DNA from: Actinomycetota bacterium
Lineage (GTDB): Bacteria > Actinomycetota > Geothermincolia > Geothermincolales > RBG-13-55-18
Assembly: GCA_003598015.1 (NCBI GenBank)
Contig: QZKE01000005.1
Coordinates: 1 to 47,486, forward strand
Direction: 5' to 3'
Length of the DNA: 47,486 nt
Translations under genes and position numbers: made by a program
Part shown: positions 15,920 through 24,756 of the stretch, piece after piece
How the letters are laid out: each line of letters starts with the position of its first letter
Position numbering within the stretch: position 1 is the first letter of the stretch
Notes under the pieces: model-generated
What the model saw: the letters and a program-made list of their open reading frames with translations, nothing else
Databases searched by the model: none
What the model was told of the DNA's origin: nothing

Positions 15920-17203
15920 TCACTTTAGGGCTTTGCCGCAGTTGCGGCAGAACTTGGCTCCCGGCCTCACCTTATTCCCGCAGTAAGAGCAGAACGACGG
16001 TTTTTCGCCAGCATCCACTGCTCGAGCGGCCGTCTCCCCGGCCCGTTCCACCGCCTTTCCGCAGCTGCGGCAGAAAAGGGCATCGCGCGCGAGGTACGCG
16101 CCGCAGTGCATACACGTCTCGGGCCCGGCCGCCGGCGGCTTCGCCTCGCGCAGCAGCGAGAGGAGGCGGTCGCGCGCATACGGGGTTTCCATGGCGAAAT
16201 CCTCAGGCGCGATGTATTCACCCTTTTCGGGCAGCATCTCCATAAGCAACTCCGTCATAGGATAGGGGCCCACCTGTATGATTGCCAGCTCCCTTTCCCC
16301 GCTGCCGCCGAGATTTACCAGCCATATCCCCTCGCCGGTACGCCATCCGTAGAGTATGCCCATCTCCAATCCCCCCGAGCTATCCAGGCGCTGGGTGACT
16401 ATACCGTAAGTAGCGTTGGAGCGGCAGAGCTCGCGGCAGAGCCGCGCCAGGTCGCCCCGGGGCGCATAGGCGCCGCCGCCGGCTTCTCTCGCGTCCAGGA
16501 AGCCGGCGCGCACCAGTTCCTCGAGGAGCCCCGGGAGAGAATCCTCACTTCGAGGCGGGAAGTCGTCCGGCACCAGCATGCAGAGCATGGAGACGGCCCA
16601 TTCCGGATTGGGAACGGCTATGCCGTTTCTACAGGCGCCCACCACCTCGGCGGAGCTCACCCCATCGGGCTCTCCCCCCAGGCGGACAAGGTCCCGCGCC
16701 AGAAAGGAAGTCCTGTAGGCATCCAGGAAGGCGGCCAGGGCCCGGAACTGCGGGCTGGTGAGGTCAAGGCGGGCGGGGGGGGAGTCGGTCACCTCGCCCA
16801 GGTTGAGAAGCTCCAGGAAGCCCACCCTCGCCTCACCCATGGTCCAGGGGCCGCTCAAAGCCAGCTCGTCGCCAGCGACGCTCGCCCAGAACCCGGGGCC
16901 GGAGGCATCGGCATCGGGAAAGAGGTACTGGCCCAACAGGGCCCGGCCCTCGCGTGCGAAGAGCAGGGCCACCTTGTGCCTGGGGTCCATGAGTGACGGG
17001 ATCGCCCATTGCCAGGGCCCCGTCCACCCCTCCAGCTCCGCGAGAAGTCCCTGCGTATCTCGCGCGCCCGCCGCGTTCCCCATGCCGGAGAGGGGGGAGA
17101 GAGGGCTGATCTCGAGCCCCTCGAGGCCGGCCAGGAAGCGCAGGGACGAACGGGGAAACCTCACTTCTCGCAGGCCTTCGGCCCGGTCGAGTTCATCATT
17201 CAC
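15920..17203 (-). CDS. Protein with double C-terminal zinc ribbon, function unknown
   Basis: A 427-aa protein. The first 340 residues form an unfamiliar alpha/beta domain with no signal peptide or membrane segment. It contains a helical stretch (SLPGLLEELVRAGFLDAREA) that could be a winged helix. The C-terminus has two zinc ribbons, with Cys at 364/367/378/381 and 405/408/419/422. GTG 17203 has GGAGGAG eight bases upstream; an ATG at 17218 overlaps that ribosome site and has none of its own, so GTG is preferred. It is probably cytosolic, the only soluble member of this envelope operon, and a candidate sensor or adaptor. Confidence 0.72.
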   Translation of the reverse strand: MNDELDRAEGLREVRFPRSSLRFLAGLEGLEISPLSPLSGMGNAAGARDTQGLLAELEGWTGPWQWAIPSLMDPRHKVALLFAREGRALLGQYLFPDADASGPGFWASVAGDELALSGPWTMGEARVGFLELLNLGEVTDSPPARLDLTSPQFRALAAFLDAYRTSFLARDLVRLGGEPDGVSSAEVVGACRNGIAVPNPEWAVSMLCMLVPDDFPPRSEDSLPGLLEELVRAGFLDAREAGGGAYAPRGDLARLCRELCRSNATYGIVTQRLDSSGGLEMGILYGWRTGEGIWLVNLGGSGERELAIIQVGPYPMTELLMEMLPEKGEYIAPEDFAMETPYARDRLLSLLREAKPPAAGPETCMHCGAYLARDALFCRSCGKAVERAGETAARAVDAGEKPSFCSYCGNKVRPGAKFCRNCGKALK

Positions 17204-17247
17204 GTTACTCTCCTCCATGCAACGGGCGCCGACCGCACGCCGGCGCG

Positions 17248-19989
17248 CTACTTTCTCGCCCTCAGCATGCTGGCGAGCTTGTTCGCCAGGCCCTGCGCTC
17301 CCCCCCTGATCCCCAACTCCTCGATCGCCAGCTCCCTGGCCGCGGGCAGCATGCTGTCATCGGCGACGATATTCAGGGCGGCCTTGGTCTTCTCGTCCAG
17401 GATTACACCGTATTTCTCGGCGACCCTGCCCGTCTTCTCCAGCTGGAAAAGGGCTTTCTCCTGGTTGTAAGCGCCACCCTTCACCCAGTGTTCACTGAAC
17501 TTGTCGTAGTAGACGTCGCCCATCATGCCCGGATCGCGCAGGAGCTCGCCGGTCTGCGGGGTGTCGCGGTACTCGACGATGTAGTGTTTGTGGGTTCTCC
17601 CCATGCAGGTCTGGCCGCATTGGTCTGCGAACGCCGCCTGCCTGTCGGCGAGAGGCATGCTCTCCCATTGCGCGTTGGAGTATCCGCGGCAGGGTTTGGA
17701 AGGGTCGAAGCCCATCTGCTCCGCGAACGTCTCGTTGTAAACCGGTTTCACCGTTTCAGCCGGCACCGACTCCGTGACCGTCCTGACCACCGGCTTGCCG
17801 CCCTCGTAGACCACGTGGCCGTCTTTGACCACCGGCTTGCTGCCCTCCATCACCGGCTTGCCGCCCTCCATCACCGTGACCTTCCTCTCCACCACGTACA
17901 TGTAGTCCCGGTCCGTGCTGCTCAATGCGGCATCGGTCTTCCCCCCCGTGCTCACCTCCACCACGTCGATCTTCGCATCGGCGTATTCAGGCCTGCTGCG
18001 CAGTTCCTCCAATACCGCATCATCGGTGGATTTGTAGATCTTGCGCTGCTCTTGCGCAAATACATCCTTCGCCTCGGGAGAGGCTTGCTCGCGGAAGGTG
18101 CGTTTGGTGGCTTCGTCAGCCATTATCTCCCTTACTTCGGTCTCGGGGACGTTCTGCTTGTTCTTGACTTTGGTCGAGAAATCGCGCACGGTGTCCATCT
18201 CCCCCATCTTTTTCAGCCTGTATTCGGCGACCTCGCCGAGGGGAGCGGCATTCGTCCCCGCCGCGCTGGCCTCGGCCTCGGTGATCCTCGGCTTGCCCTC
18301 GGCGGCCGCGCCTTTCGTGTCAAGCTGCTTCCCCTTGCCTACCAGGGGCTTCCGGGGCGGGCTTTCCGGAACGGCTCCTTCCGCGACCGCGGGTTCCTTC
18401 ACCGCTGCGCCCTCCGGGAACGTGGGCTTCTTCGTGCCGAGCGGCTTACCCTTCGCGTACTCGTACCAGGGATTCGAATGCGATGAAGAAGTTGTCTTGG
18501 GCCCGTCTGGCAACTTGGAGAGCGCGGGATCTCCAGGAGCGCCTTGCGCGCCGGCGCCCTCCGGGAGCACGGCTTTTTTTGCAGGGGGTGGCAGCTTGCT
18601 CCCGAACCACCTGATCCCCTGGTATATCCCCTCTATGTTCAAGACCTTGATAGCCAGGGAGGGGATGGCCCACAGCGCATCCTCCCTGATGGTGCCATAT
18701 TTCCACGCATCCCCTATGCCGTCCCCGATAGCCCGCAGCTCCTCCATGGGGTTGAAGCCCGGCTCCACGCTGTCCCATATCCCCCGGGCCGTATCGCCCC
18801 AGATCTCCGGTGTGACCATCTCCTTCAGGGTGCCCAGGGGATCGTTGTACACGAGGTCTTCGCCCAGTTCCCACCACTCATGGGCCACGGTCGTCACGGC
18901 CATGCCGGTGCCCACAGCGAAGTCCCTCGTCCCCTGCACCACCTTTTCCACGCCGTCCATAACCGTGCCGGTGAATGCCGTGCCGGCGTCGTCGAGCAGG
19001 TTGACGTAGTAATCCAGGTCGGGGTGGGCGGCGGCCCACGCCGCGCGCTCACTCTGGGAGCGCATGATGTCCTCCAGGGAGCGGACAAGCTGCACCTCCC
19101 CTTGTGAGAAGGGTGGAGAAGGACCCATAAAAGCAACGTCCGCGGGCTCCCGAGGCAGCGCGAACGAGGTCTCATCGGGGCTTACTGGAGAGGGACCGAG
19201 GGGGGGCGGCGGGAAAGGAGGGGCCTGGCCGCCCCTGAAAAGGGTGCTGAAGATGCCTAAGAGTACGCCTATGACCGGCGGAAGAAGTATGCCTGTGGCG
19301 GCCTGGGGCCAGCTGTCCGGACCCGGGACGTCCCCGATGCTGGTGATACCCCCCGGCTGCTCGTGCACCGCCTCGTGCTGCAGATCTACGGGAGGAGGTG
19401 GCGGAGGGGGTACGGTATCGCCATCTTCACCCTCCGTCCCATCCACCCCGCCGATAACACCGAATACATTGGCGATTGCGCTGACAATTACGGATTCCGT
19501 TTCGTTCTCATCTAGTTCAAGCCTTGCGCTTGTCTCTGTTATGGTTGCCTCTACCAGAACCTCCTTGGATTCTGCGATGCCGTCCACAACCGGCATCTCA
19601 AGCGTGGCCGTCCAGGTTGCAGTCTCCTCCCACGGGTCGTCCCCGGTCGAACCCCAGGTATCGAAATAGGAGACGTTGAGCATCATCACATCCTCTTCCA
19701 GGGTTCCCCGTAAGGCGATCTTCCCTCTTTGGAACCCGCCGTATTCGTCGCTTTCGTCATAGAGATGTTCCCCATTGACCTTGTTGCCTACGACGGTAAC
19801 GGGGATATCGATATACACTGCCGCAACGGATTCTTCAAACTCGTATCTCAGGCCGATGACAACTTCGCCCTCCTCCTGGCATACGGACGGGGCCGAGTCG
19901 GGTAAAAGAAGGAGGAGCCCCACGATTAACATGACCAGGGCCGGCCATAACGGCTTGAGCCACTTCTTCCGGGTACAGACATCGCGCAT
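17248..19989 (-). CDS. Large exported protein of unknown function, modular, toxin-like layout
   Basis: A 913-aa protein. Residues 9-30 are a signal/anchor segment and about 40-180 a beta-rich domain. Poly-Pro lies at 193-200, with a second hydrophobic segment (about 232-251) and another Pro-rich stretch. A helical Trp-rich region spans 300-460, a low-complexity linker 470-570 and an alpha/beta C-terminal domain 590-913. That last domain has KIDVVEVSTGGK and STDRDY (691-696), then an inserted repeat of EGGKPV units, then CRGYS and a Cys/His-containing TCMGRTHKHYIVEYRD. A long secreted protein with linker and a distinct C-terminal domain recalls polymorphic toxins, but no known toxin motif or immunity gene was identified. 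Start 19989 has GAGGTG upstream, five bases after the previous stop. Confidence 0.7.
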   Translation of the reverse strand: MRDVCTRKKWLKPLWPALVMLIVGLLLLLPDSAPSVCQEEGEVVIGLRYEFEESVAAVYIDIPVTVVGNKVNGEHLYDESDEYGGFQRGKIALRGTLEEDVMMLNVSYFDTWGSTGDDPWEETATWTATLEMPVVDGIAESKEVLVEATITETSARLELDENETESVIVSAIANVFGVIGGVDGTEGEDGDTVPPPPPPPVDLQHEAVHEQPGGITSIGDVPGPDSWPQAATGILLPPVIGVLLGIFSTLFRGGQAPPFPPPPLGPSPVSPDETSFALPREPADVAFMGPSPPFSQGEVQLVRSLEDIMRSQSERAAWAAAHPDLDYYVNLLDDAGTAFTGTVMDGVEKVVQGTRDFAVGTGMAVTTVAHEWWELGEDLVYNDPLGTLKEMVTPEIWGDTARGIWDSVEPGFNPMEELRAIGDGIGDAWKYGTIREDALWAIPSLAIKVLNIEGIYQGIRWFGSKLPPPAKKAVLPEGAGAQGAPGDPALSKLPDGPKTTSSSHSNPWYEYAKGKPLGTKKPTFPEGAAVKEPAVAEGAVPESPPRKPLVGKGKQLDTKGAAAEGKPRITEAEASAAGTNAAPLGEVAEYRLKKMGEMDTVRDFSTKVKNKQNVPETEVREIMADEATKRTFREQASPEAKDVFAQEQRKIYKSTDDAVLEELRSRPEYADAKIDVVEVSTGGKTDAALSSTDRDYMYVVERKVTVMEGGKPVMEGSKPVVKDGHVVYEGGKPVVRTVTESVPAETVKPVYNETFAEQMGFDPSKPCRGYSNAQWESMPLADRQAAFADQCGQTCMGRTHKHYIVEYRDTPQTGELLRDPGMMGDVYYDKFSEHWVKGGAYNQEKALFQLEKTGRVAEKYGVILDEKTKAALNIVADDSMLPAARELAIEELGIRGGAQGLANKLASMLRARK
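17788..17871 (-). repeat. Short in-frame tandem repeat inside the 913-aa protein
   Basis: About four degenerate units of seven to eight residues around E-G-G-K-P-V are encoded by 21- to 24-bp repeats. They fall inside the C-terminal domain, between STDRDY and the Cys-rich part. Such a repeat can change copy number by slippage and would extend a surface loop. Confidence 0.65.
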
Positions 19990-19994
19990 CCCGC

Positions 19995-20501
19995 TCACCT
20001 CGCCGCCGCCTGGGCCGCCGCGCTCAGCAGCATCCACAGGAAAGAGAAGAGGAAGGCGCCCGCCACGGGGGCGATCATGTTCACTATCTTCCCCCCACTC
20101 GACTTGACCACTTCCGCACCGGCCACGGAGCCGCAGGCCATGATGCCCGCCTGGGTGAAGACCTGGGCCGAGTTCCAGTCCAGGAAGAGCTCGGCCACCA
20201 GCGCCATGAGCATGAAGGGCAGCATCATCAGGAATCCCCGGACGACTATGCCCATGATACGCGGGTAATCACTGGCCGCGCGCAGCCGCGGGTTGAAGGC
20301 ATAGACCGCTCCGCCGATGCCCGCGAGGGACAGCACGGCGAAGGCGGTGAAGAGGACGGTGTAGAGGGCGACGAATCCCGCGCCGGCGTCTATGTCGCGC
20401 CCGTTCAGCCAGGCCAGGACGAGAAACGAGGATACTATGGTGGTCCAGTAAAGGACGGCGACCAGGTTCGGCCTTGTACCGCCGCGTACCTCTACCTCCA
20501 T
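19995..20501 (-). CDS. Small integral membrane protein
   Basis: A 168-aa protein with about five hydrophobic segments and no recognised domain. The last 50 residues (GIMACGSVAGAEVVKSSGGK, then a transmembrane helix) are glycine-rich. ATG 20501 follows GAGGTGAGAAG. It starts nine bases after the Yip1-like gene and ends five bases before the 913-aa gene, so it is tightly embedded in the operon and could help place that protein in the membrane. Confidence 0.72.
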   Translation of the reverse strand: MEVEVRGGTRPNLVAVLYWTTIVSSFLVLAWLNGRDIDAGAGFVALYTVLFTAFAVLSLAGIGGAVYAFNPRLRAASDYPRIMGIVVRGFLMMLPFMLMALVAELFLDWNSAQVFTQAGIMACGSVAGAEVVKSSGGKIVNMIAPVAGAFLFSFLWMLLSAAAQAAAR

Positions 20502-20510
20502 CTTCTCACC

Positions 20511-21071
20511 TCAGGTGGTTATCAGTGCCCATCCGAAGAGCAGCAGGCCGCCGCAGAGCGTGGCCATCAGTATGGCGGCACCCAGCTTTTCCTCCAGCAT
20601 CTCCCGGGCTGTGAAGGCCAGCGGCATCAGGGCCCAGAGCATGCCGGTCACCCCGAAAGCGATCGAGGTATGCCAGCCGAAGGCGATGTTGAAGAGAAGC
20701 CCCAGGAGGGCATAGATCAGGGCGGGGCAGTAGCTGAGCGCGAAGGCGCGCAGCACCCACTCCAGGGAGCGCTCGCCGCCCAGCGGCCGGGAGACAGCCC
20801 AAGCCAGCGCGGCGACCAGGGCTACCACGGCCGTGCCGTACAGCGTGCCGATGAAGGTGAATCCCACTACTCCCGCCGGGCTCCTGGTGCCGGCGCGCCA
20901 AAGGTCCAGCCCCGTCTGGAGGAAGAAGAAGGTGAAGGCGAGGCCGGATATGGAGTAGCACAGGACAATAGGGACATCCCGCATGAGGTTCTTGAGGACC
21001 CCACCCGGGTTGATCATCATCTGCATGACCGCTTTGAGAGAGGTGCGCGTCCCTGCCGCTGTCGTTTCCAA
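20511..21071 (-). CDS. Yip1-like integral membrane protein
   Basis: A 186-aa protein with five transmembrane segments and the Yip1-family start pattern (MMINPGGVLKNLMRDVPI: the short N-terminal amphipathic 'P-x-x-x-f' helix). The likely start is TTG 21071 behind AGGGGGAG; an in-frame ATG sixteen codons later is the alternative. It is first in the minus-strand operon that runs to 14310. Yip1-family proteins in bacteria are often next to zinc-ribbon proteins, as here, but their role is not established. Confidence 0.72.
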   Translation of the reverse strand: METTAAGTRTSLKAVMQMMINPGGVLKNLMRDVPIVLCYSISGLAFTFFFLQTGLDLWRAGTRSPAGVVGFTFIGTLYGTAVVALVAALAWAVSRPLGGERSLEWVLRAFALSYCPALIYALLGLLFNIAFGWHTSIAFGVTGMLWALMPLAFTAREMLEEKLGAAILMATLCGGLLLFGWALITT

Positions 21072-21375
21072 GAGACTCCCCCTGGCCGAAGGCGAACTGC
21101 CGCAAAACCGCTGCCGGTGAGGACCGGCATGTTCTGTTCATGACCGTTGTTCGGACCTTCCTTAGCCATTATATATGGTGAGGCCGCGCGGTTTAAAATC
21201 GCCCTGCAGGGAGACGAGCTCCCGGTGACGATCGCCGTCCCGGAAAAGTCCTGTATGGAATGGGCATGAGAGGGCAAGGTTCTGGGGTCACTGGCAGGTA
21301 ATTCTTAAACGTGTAATCGTATAAGGAGTACCCGCAAGCGGTGTGCGGGAACGGCGAGGACGAGGAAGGAGGTGG
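21072..21375. promoter_or_regulatory. Divergent intergenic region with a minus-strand -10
   Basis: Three hundred bases separate the envelope operon from the antiporter gene. On the minus strand there is a perfect TATAAT (complement of ATTATA, 21168-21173), about 97 bp upstream of the Yip1-like start, with only a weak TTAAAC in the -35 position. No convincing plus-strand promoter, repeat or RNA was seen. Confidence 0.35.
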
Positions 21376-23343
21376 ATGGTGGAAGCACCCCTGGTACAAA
21401 ACCCGGTGGCCATTTTTCTCACCATCATCGCCGTTATTCTCATCGCGCCCCTGATCATCGAGCGCTTCCGCCTGCCGGGTATCGTCGGCATCATCGTCGG
21501 GGGGATCATCATCGGTCCCTACGCCCTGAATCTCCTCTCCGTCGATTCCACTATCGAGACGCTGGCCGTGGCGGGCCTGGTCTATCTCATGTTCAGCGTG
21601 GGGCTGGAGATAGACCTGCGCCAGTTCAAGCAGGTGCGCAACAAGTCCATCGTCTTCGGATTGCTCACCTTCAGCCTTCCCATGATCAACGGCATCGTCC
21701 TGGGCAGGTGGCTGGGTTATTCCTGGAGCAGCTCCTTCCTCCTCGGGGCGGTGATAGCGTCGCACGCCCTCATCAACTATCCCATCCTCAGCCGCCTGGG
21801 CATCATACGCAACGAGGCCGTGGCGGCTACCCTGGGAGCCACCGTGTTCAGCGATATATCCGCCCTGCTGGTCCTGTCCTTCGTGGTGCGTGACAGCGAG
21901 GGAAGCAGCTCCGCCCTGGATATCGTGATCATGGTCGCCAGCATGATCGTCTATACCACCTTCATCCTCTTCGTGGTGCCGCGGCTGGGGAAGCTCTTTT
22001 TCCGCCGCTTCAAAGGCCGGGCGGTGGAATTCCAGTTCATCCTGGTGGTGCTGTTCACGGCCGCCCTGGTCGCGGAGCTCATCGATATGCACGTGATCAT
22101 CGGCGCATTCCTGGCGGGGCTGGCCATCAACTCCACCCTGCCCTCGCGCAGCCCGGTCCTCAACCGGGTCCTCTTCCTGGGCGAGGCCTTCTTTATACCC
22201 ATCTTCCTGCTCTACATCGGCATGATCATCGACCCCGCCGCCTTCTTCTCGGAATCCAACACCCTCATCGCGGGATGGATGATGATCGCCTCCGTCTACC
22301 TCACCAAGCTCATAGCCGCCTGGATCGACACAGGCATCTTCCACTACAGTCGCGACGAGCTCTTCACTATCTGGGGCATCACGCAGGCACAGGCCACCAC
22401 GACCCTGGCGGTCCTCCTGGTCGGAGTGGAGGCGGGATTGCTTCCGGAGGCGGTCTTCAACGGTGGGGTGATGATGGTCATGATCACCTGCATCACCTCC
22501 TCTATAATGGTGCAGCGCTTTGGCTCCCGGCTGCAGCCGGCGGTGGTGCGGGAGAAAGAGGGGTCCTTCTATAACAGGATACTGGTGTCCCTGGCAAACC
22601 CCGGTACCCAGGAACACCTCATCGGTCTCGCGGGCCTGCTGGCCCGCACCGCAGGCGGCAGGCTCTTTCCCCTGCACGTGATCCTGCGCCAGGAGAACGA
22701 ACGCTACAGCGGCGGCGGCGAGGAGGAGGTATTGCTGGACTCCTCGGATGACCTGGAGGAACCGGAAACCGAGACAAGTCCCATACATCGCGTGGATACG
22801 TCCGTGGCAAACGGCATCCTCCATGCAGCCATGGAGAACCACGCCACCATGATCGTCATGGGGTGGCACGGGAAGAAATCTGTCAGGGAGAGCGCCTTCG
22901 GCAGCGTGGTCGACCAGGTGTTGTGGAACGCCGAGATACCGGTTCTGGTGGGGCATATGAAGACCCCCATCAACGCCATGAACCGCATGGTGTTGGTACT
23001 GCCGGCAGGCTGCCTCTTCGTCGCCTCCCTGGAGGACATCCTGAAGACGGTGAGCACCATGGCCGAGGCTGTGAACATATCCATGCTCGTTCTCTCGGAC
23101 GCGTCCTACCTGGAGAGGTTGCAGGAGAGACTCGAGGAGCTCGCTTCGCCTCAATCACACAAGGTCTTCAAGCTGGGGAGCAATGTGGTCAGGGACGTGG
23201 TCTCGCGCACCGGCCCCCAGGACCTGATCATCATCCCCACCGTCGGTTCCCGCATGCGTTTCGGGTCCTGCATGGGGAGGATGCCGGAACAGCTGAGCGA
23301 GGAGACGGACGCCTCCCTGGCGGTCATGGTCTTTCCCGCTTAG
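21376..23343 (+). CDS. Cation:proton antiporter (CPA2) fused to USP domains
   Basis: A 655-aa protein. Residues 10-390 form about twelve transmembrane segments of a Kef/NapA-type Na+/H+ exchanger, with D160 in VFSD and the family's IIGPYAL and GLEIDLRQ motifs. From residue 400 (NRILVSLANPG) a universal-stress-protein domain follows, with the nucleotide-loop motif GWHGKKSVRESAFGSVVDQV. A second, weaker USP-like unit (545-655) ends the chain. The tail probably senses nucleotides and gates transport. ATG 21376 follows AAGGAGGTGG; an upstream GTG is not needed. The stop overlaps the convergent gene by four bases. Confidence 0.88.
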   Translation: MVEAPLVQNPVAIFLTIIAVILIAPLIIERFRLPGIVGIIVGGIIIGPYALNLLSVDSTIETLAVAGLVYLMFSVGLEIDLRQFKQVRNKSIVFGLLTFSLPMINGIVLGRWLGYSWSSSFLLGAVIASHALINYPILSRLGIIRNEAVAATLGATVFSDISALLVLSFVVRDSEGSSSALDIVIMVASMIVYTTFILFVVPRLGKLFFRRFKGRAVEFQFILVVLFTAALVAELIDMHVIIGAFLAGLAINSTLPSRSPVLNRVLFLGEAFFIPIFLLYIGMIIDPAAFFSESNTLIAGWMMIASVYLTKLIAAWIDTGIFHYSRDELFTIWGITQAQATTTLAVLLVGVEAGLLPEAVFNGGVMMVMITCITSSIMVQRFGSRLQPAVVREKEGSFYNRILVSLANPGTQEHLIGLAGLLARTAGGRLFPLHVILRQENERYSGGGEEEVLLDSSDDLEEPETETSPIHRVDTSVANGILHAAMENHATMIVMGWHGKKSVRESAFGSVVDQVLWNAEIPVLVGHMKTPINAMNRMVLVLPAGCLFVASLEDILKTVSTMAEAVNISMLVLSDASYLERLQERLEELASPQSHKVFKLGSNVVRDVVSRTGPQDLIIIPTVGSRMRFGSCMGRMPEQLSEETDASLAVMVFPA

Positions 23344-24446
23344 TGGACGCCGCCGGTCTCCCTCACCAGCTCGAGGAAATAGAGCCAGTTGTCCAGGGAT
23401 ACCTCGGGCGGGACGGCGTGGTCGATGGACGGTATATAGCCGCCGGCCGCTAGCATGGGCGGTACCACCCGCAGCACCTCGGCCCTGATGGTGTCGCGGT
23501 CATGGTAGAGGGCGCGCTTGTCCATACCTCCAATGATGACGAACTGGCGCGGCCATTGACGGCGCACCTCGAGTACGTCCATACCCGCCTGCACCTCGAA
23601 CGGCCAGAGGAAGTTGACTCCCGCCGCTACGAAGAAAGGGATGAGCTTGGTGATCCTGCCGTCGCTGTCCACGCCGATAACCGGGACCTCGAGGTCGCCC
23701 TTGATGAATGCGATCAGCTCCTTGTAATAAGGGAGCATGAAGGCCTCGAAAGTGTCCGGCCCGATCATGGGCCCGTTGAGGTAACACATGTCCTCCCAGA
23801 GCATGACCATGTCCGGAGACTTCACCTCCGCGATACGGCTCAACACACCCTTCCAGAACGCGACCCAGTGCCGGGAGATGGCATGCAGGAGCTGCGGCTG
23901 CCTGCGGTAGGCGAGCATGAGGGGGGTGAAGCCGAGGAGGTGGCGGTGGGTGCCGAAGAGGCCGGAGATATATACGCAGAGGGGGAAGGGAACGGTCTTC
24001 GCGGTCTCTATAATGACCATCCACGGCTCGAGGCGTCCCGGGGTTTCGGGATCCAGGCGCCACTTGACCTCTTCCCAGCTCTCCTCGTCCTTCACGGGTG
24101 CCTCCAGGAAAGCGGGAATGGTGCTGGCGCCGTCTGCGAGCACCTTTACCCTGGCGCCGGACTTGTCTATCTTCACGATGTAGCGCTCATCCTGTTCGAT
24201 GACGGTCTCGTCGAAAAGGGGATCGAAGCCGGGATGCTCGTGTGCGCCCAGCAGCACCGGCAGCTGCAGGTCAACCCCGAAGTGGATGAAAGCCCCCATC
24301 TCGTCGCCTGCCTCGGGCGGCAGGCCCTCGCCCTGCCAGCGCGCCAGGGTTTCGCGCCAGAACCCGATCGTCTCCATGCGGAAAGGCCGGTCCAGGGGTT
24401 CGAAGGCGGCGGTGGCCAGGAACCTCTCGCGCGGGGTCATCTCCAT
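23340..24446 (-). CDS. Uroporphyrinogen decarboxylase-family protein
   Basis: A 368-aa TIM-barrel protein of the UroD superfamily. MTPRERFLATAAFEPLDRPF is the family N-terminus. WEDMCYLNGPMIGPDTFEAF and the C-terminal IIGGMDKRAL/PSIDHAVPPEVS blocks match the MtaA/CmuA-like methyltransferase branch more than true HemE. The His in IDHAVPP is a likely metal ligand. Such proteins move methyl groups to or from corrinoids or act on aryl methyl ethers. ATG 24446 has GGGAGGTAGGATC upstream. No corrinoid protein is adjacent, so the substrate is open. Confidence 0.85.
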   Translation of the reverse strand: MEMTPRERFLATAAFEPLDRPFRMETIGFWRETLARWQGEGLPPEAGDEMGAFIHFGVDLQLPVLLGAHEHPGFDPLFDETVIEQDERYIVKIDKSGARVKVLADGASTIPAFLEAPVKDEESWEEVKWRLDPETPGRLEPWMVIIETAKTVPFPLCVYISGLFGTHRHLLGFTPLMLAYRRQPQLLHAISRHWVAFWKGVLSRIAEVKSPDMVMLWEDMCYLNGPMIGPDTFEAFMLPYYKELIAFIKGDLEVPVIGVDSDGRITKLIPFFVAAGVNFLWPFEVQAGMDVLEVRRQWPRQFVIIGGMDKRALYHDRDTIRAEVLRVVPPMLAAGGYIPSIDHAVPPEVSLDNWLYFLELVRETGGVH

Positions 24447-24756
24447 GATCCTACCTCCCTTGAAGAGCCGTACCCGGATTATATCCCATGCTTGATACTC
24501 CGATCCGCAAATACGTTCGCATTCGACGTGCCGCATGGCAATTCTATTTGCAATCCTGCCTGATACGGAATCGACATTGCTGCGTCGTGGGTCTTCGGCG
24601 TTCCCGGCCCGGGCCGCTTTGCGAACGGAGGCACCCAGCCCGCATCGCTGGTGCGGCGGGATAGGAGGCTTCCTGCACCTATCCATGGCGGAGAAAACAT
24701 CGCGCTCGGGATGCTATAATGCTGACGTTGTGTCAGATTCGGAAGGGGGAGCATCC
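24447..24756. promoter_or_regulatory. Divergent intergenic region; -10 and operator before 24757
   Basis: Near the plus-strand gene a perfect TATAAT (24715-24720) is followed at once by the inverted repeat CTGAC-GTTGT-GTCAG (24722-24736), which would cover the transcription start and so suit a repressor. No good -35 precedes it. The rest of the 310 bases holds nothing I can name. Confidence 0.45.

Noticed and set aside
20506..21141. An alternative frame over the Yip1-like gene
   Set aside because: It is Arg/Gly/Pro-rich without hydrophobic segments, while the chosen frame gives a regular five-helix membrane protein.
21193..23154. A 653-codon minus-strand open frame opposite the antiporter gene
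   Set aside because: It is rich in His, Asp, Glu and Gln as expected for the mirror of a hydrophobic membrane protein, lacks a ribosome site and has no domain; the plus-strand protein is clearly real.
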